Below, piece after piece: positions 34,201-35,387 of a stretch of DNA of 35,387 bases. Every line of letters begins with the position of its first letter. The stretch's first letter is position 1. The DNA is from Ignavibacteria bacterium (GTDB lineage Bacteria; Bacteroidota; Ignavibacteria; Ch128b): contig JAOAHM010000036.1 in the NCBI GenBank assembly GCA_026415235.1, forward strand, positions 1 through 35,387, given 5' to 3'. A program made the translations under genes and the position numbers. The notes under the pieces are model-generated. The model saw nothing but the letters and a program-made list of their open reading frames with translations, searched no databases and was not told the origin of the DNA.

Positions 34201-34466
34201 GCAAATGGAACGGAAAGCATTTTTGTCGTTATAGGATAAGTTACTTGGTCTTCAACAATTTGTGGACTCTGACCTGGATAATCAGTCACAATTATCACTT
34301 GAACATCACTCAAATCTGGAATTGCATCAACTTTAGTTTCACTAATTGCCCAAATCCCAAGAAATATTAACGCAATAGTAAATATGATTACCAAAATTTT
34401 ATTTTCAATTGACCATTCGATTAATCTTGAAATAAAATTTTCTTTCGGTTGATTAGTTGTTTCCAT
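31296..34466 (-). CDS. cusA: Copper/silver efflux RND transporter, CusA type (HME-RND)
   Basis: 1056 residues from ATG 34466. I chose this over the TTG at 34487 because AGAAGGAG lies 6 bases before the ATG and inside the longer frame. It is the inner-membrane proton-driven pump of a CusABC-type complex. Landmarks: PDLSDVQVIIVTDYPGQ near the start, the proton-relay segment AIAIGAMVDASIVMVE (Asp414), and SENARPNTWVYIDL. A Met triad aligns with E. coli CusA M573/M623/M672: Met579 (GDLLYM), Met629 (PLEM) and Met678 (RIDM), with the same spacing of 50 and 49 residues. This favours Cu(I)/Ag(I) over zinc or cobalt. It lies 63 bases after the adaptor gene, probably in one operon. Confidence 0.95.
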   Translation of the reverse strand: METTNQPKENFISRLIEWSIENKILVIIFTIALIFLGIWAISETKVDAIPDLSDVQVIIVTDYPGQSPQIVEDQVTYPITTKMLSVPFAKDVRGYSMFGYSMVYVIFEDGTDIYWARSRVLEFLSGMKDQLPEGVTPQLGPDATGLGWVFQYVLNSDKRDLQELRSIQDYFLKYELSSIPGVAEVASVGGFVKQYQVQIDPLKLASFGISLDKVKSAIQKSNNDVGGNVIEMAEAEYMVRALGYIKSKEDLENIVVDVNESSGTPIYLKDISVIQVGPELRRGIAEWNGEGETVGGIVVIRYGENALSVINKVKERLNELKKSLPEDVKIEIAYDRSSLIERAIDNLKETLFQETLIVALVIIAFLLHIRSSFVAIFTLPTAVLISFLIMKLQGINANIMSLGGIAIAIGAMVDASIVMVESAATYLALEKEKPEHLRRPHWEVILQSSKEVGPSIFYSLLVITISFLPVFTLEQQEGRLFRPLAFTKTYSMAGAAILAVTIVPVLIGYFVKGKIRKEEENPLTKFLIKLYHPVVDFVLKKRVLVIAIAILIVLITIIPFTKLGSEFMPPLYEGDLLYMPTTLPGISITKAKEILQQTDKIIKSFPEVESVFGKIGRAETATDPAPLEMIETTIRLKPQSEWRDGMTPEKLIEELDRAIQIPGLTNSWTMPIRTRIDMLSTGIKTPVGIKISGPDLNVLEELGEKAENLIKQVPGTRSAYAERTTGGNYVDFEIDRLSIARYGLTIEEVQEVFMTAIGGMNISKTIEGLERYPINLRYQRDFRENLEAIKRVLVPLPNGGSVPLEQLGELKIRKGPAMIKSENARPNTWVYIDLKEGYDIGTYIKNAKQLFAKNFHLPEGYSIVWSGQYEYMERASKHLSFVIPLTLLIVFILLYLNTKSVGRTTLIFSTLSFSVVGAVWYLFFAGYNFSVAVWVGIIALIGVDAETSVVMLLYLDIAYKKFKQEGRLNSLDDLKNVIFEGAVKRIRPKMMTVFTTLFGLFPIILGVGTGSDVMKRIAAPMVGGIFTSMIMELVIYPAIYFLMKERELKKSQMKSD

Positions 34467-34529
34467 TTCAAAACTCCTTCTTTTCAAACTGATATTTCTT
34501 GAAAGAAAAAATTCTCATCAAGATCAATT

Positions 34530-35387
34530 TCACTCTTTGTATTTGAAGCCGTGCTTATCGAGATTTTCTTTTACTTGATTGATAGAAAATTCAGTTAATC
34601 TCATTTCACAAATTGGACATCTTTCATTTACATCAGAAATAACATTCCACTCCATTGTGCATTGCCAAAGTTTTCCATCTCTGTTTTTGTCAATTTCTTT
34701 AAGATTAATTATTCCCTTCCGAACGATTGAAGTTTTATCACTTTGATTTAATCGCCCATTTTCATTTGATTTTGAACTGGAAGATTTTTCGTCTGAACGA
34801 TTAATTGATTTATTAACTCCATCATCTGAATTTGAACTTTGAAATTTTTGAATAACTTGTCGAAGGTTACTTTCAGCATCAATCATGAATTGAGCAGAGG
34901 CAACTACAACATTCCCTTCAATCAATCCGTCAAGAACTTGATAATAACCGTCAGAGTAAATTCCAAGTTTTACTTCGTGAGGTTTGAATTTCCCGTTACC
35001 AAGAGAGATAATGACAAAATCTTTTAATCCCGTTCGAATTACAGAATTCTCAGGAACGACAATAGTTTTACCAATTGATTTACCTTCAATCGTTACATTT
35101 GCAAACATTGATGGTTTCAGTTCTCCTGAATTTGGCAAATCAATTCTAACTTTAACAGTTCGACTTTTCTCATCCAATGTTGGATAAATAAAAGAAACCT
35201 TTCCTTCATAAATTTTTCCTGGGAAAAATTTGAAAGTAATAAATGCTCGTGAGCCAACTGAAATTTTTTGAATTTCATACTCATAGACATTTGCAACCAA
35301 CCATAAATTTGAAAGGTCAGCAATTTTAAGTAGAGGCATTCCTGCCATAATCTTTTCACCTTCAATGACATTTTTTTCAAGTACAGT
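34530..35387 (-). CDS. cusB: RND efflux periplasmic adaptor, CusB type, C-terminal part
   Basis: Cut by the right edge; the frame stays open to 35387, so the N-terminal half is missing. The visible part shows the end of the lipoyl/barrel region (KNVIEGEKIMAGMPLLKIAD, LWLVANVYEYEI), the beta-barrel (GSRAFITFKFFPGKIYEGKV, TVKVRIDLPN) and the membrane-proximal domain (VVPENSVIRTG, LDGLIEGNVVVASAQFMID). A Ser/Asn/Lys-rich linker follows, then a small C-terminal domain with CTMEWNVISD and CPICEMRL. This is a heavy-metal-binding domain variant: the CPMHP-like half is CTMEW here, while the CPxC-x-M half is kept. The protein would hand Cu(I)/Ag(I) from the periplasm to CusA. Confidence 0.92.
   Translation of the reverse strand, partial: TVLEKNVIEGEKIMAGMPLLKIADLSNLWLVANVYEYEIQKISVGSRAFITFKFFPGKIYEGKVSFIYPTLDEKSRTVKVRIDLPNSGELKPSMFANVTIEGKSIGKTIVVPENSVIRTGLKDFVIISLGNGKFKPHEVKLGIYSDGYYQVLDGLIEGNVVVASAQFMIDAESNLRQVIQKFQSSNSDDGVNKSINRSDEKSSSSKSNENGRLNQSDKTSIVRKGIINLKEIDKNRDGKLWQCTMEWNVISDVNERCPICEMRLTEFSINQVKENLDKHGFKYKE

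Noticed and set aside
1-35387. CRISPR arrays, tRNA or rRNA genes, insertion sequences
   Set aside because: No regularly spaced repeats, no transposase-like frames and no recognisable RNA gene signatures were seen. This was by eye, so short or divergent ones could be missed.

Overview
The window is AT-rich and gene-dense, and reads as a chromosomal piece of a Gram-negative bacterium of the Bacteroidota/Chlorobiota/Ignavibacteriota group. The main clue is the protein at the left edge. It ends in a type IX secretion (Por) sorting domain with the NYPNPFNPSTTIRF signature, which is typical of Ignavibacteria-like and related lineages. Shine-Dalgarno sites (AAGGAG type) are common, and several promoters look like ordinary TTGACA/TATAAT boxes. 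The exact taxon is an inference. I see no tRNA, rRNA, CRISPR array or insertion sequence.

Layout. 1-2440: end of a T9SS-secreted protein with a strong terminator, a WYL-domain regulator and an unrecognised protein. 2793-6544: a sigma54-type response regulator overlapping a hybrid sensor histidine kinase by an ATGA junction (plus strand). 6541-20307 (minus strand): one large type IV pilus / type II secretion-like locus. In transcription order it holds four minor-pilin-like genes (20307-16979), two nearly identical small pilin-like genes each closed by its own terminator (16907-15942), then GspF/PilC, GspE/PilB, a PilT-like ATPase, a PilM-PilN fusion, a PilO-PilP-like fusion, a short secretin, a CheY-like receiver and a receiver-DHp protein (15719-6541). 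20391-26438: NUDIX hydrolase, alpha-glucan phosphorylase (minus), a secreted beta-propeller protein and an M28 peptidase lipoprotein with a PDZ domain. 26559-30997 (minus): nuoF-E-D-C-B-A, the first half of a complex I operon. 31296-35387 (minus): CusA-type copper/silver RND pump and the C-terminal part of its CusB-like adaptor, cut by the right edge.

The most interesting system is the pilus-like locus. It has two assembly ATPases, a platform, a secretin and an alignment complex compressed by two gene fusions. All six pilin-like proteins begin directly with a hydrophobic helix and have almost no prepilin leader. Most lack the Glu at mature position 5, and no prepilin peptidase is encoded here. 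The PilT-like ATPase has lost the acidic EDP residues of its Asp box. The operon ends in two receiver proteins, one carrying a histidine-kinase dimerisation helix pair without an ATPase domain. An NtrC-like regulator and a hybrid kinase, resembling a PilR/PilS pair in kind, converge on the end of the operon. My reading is a divergent surface-fibre or secretion machine under local two-component control; its function is not shown by the sequence.
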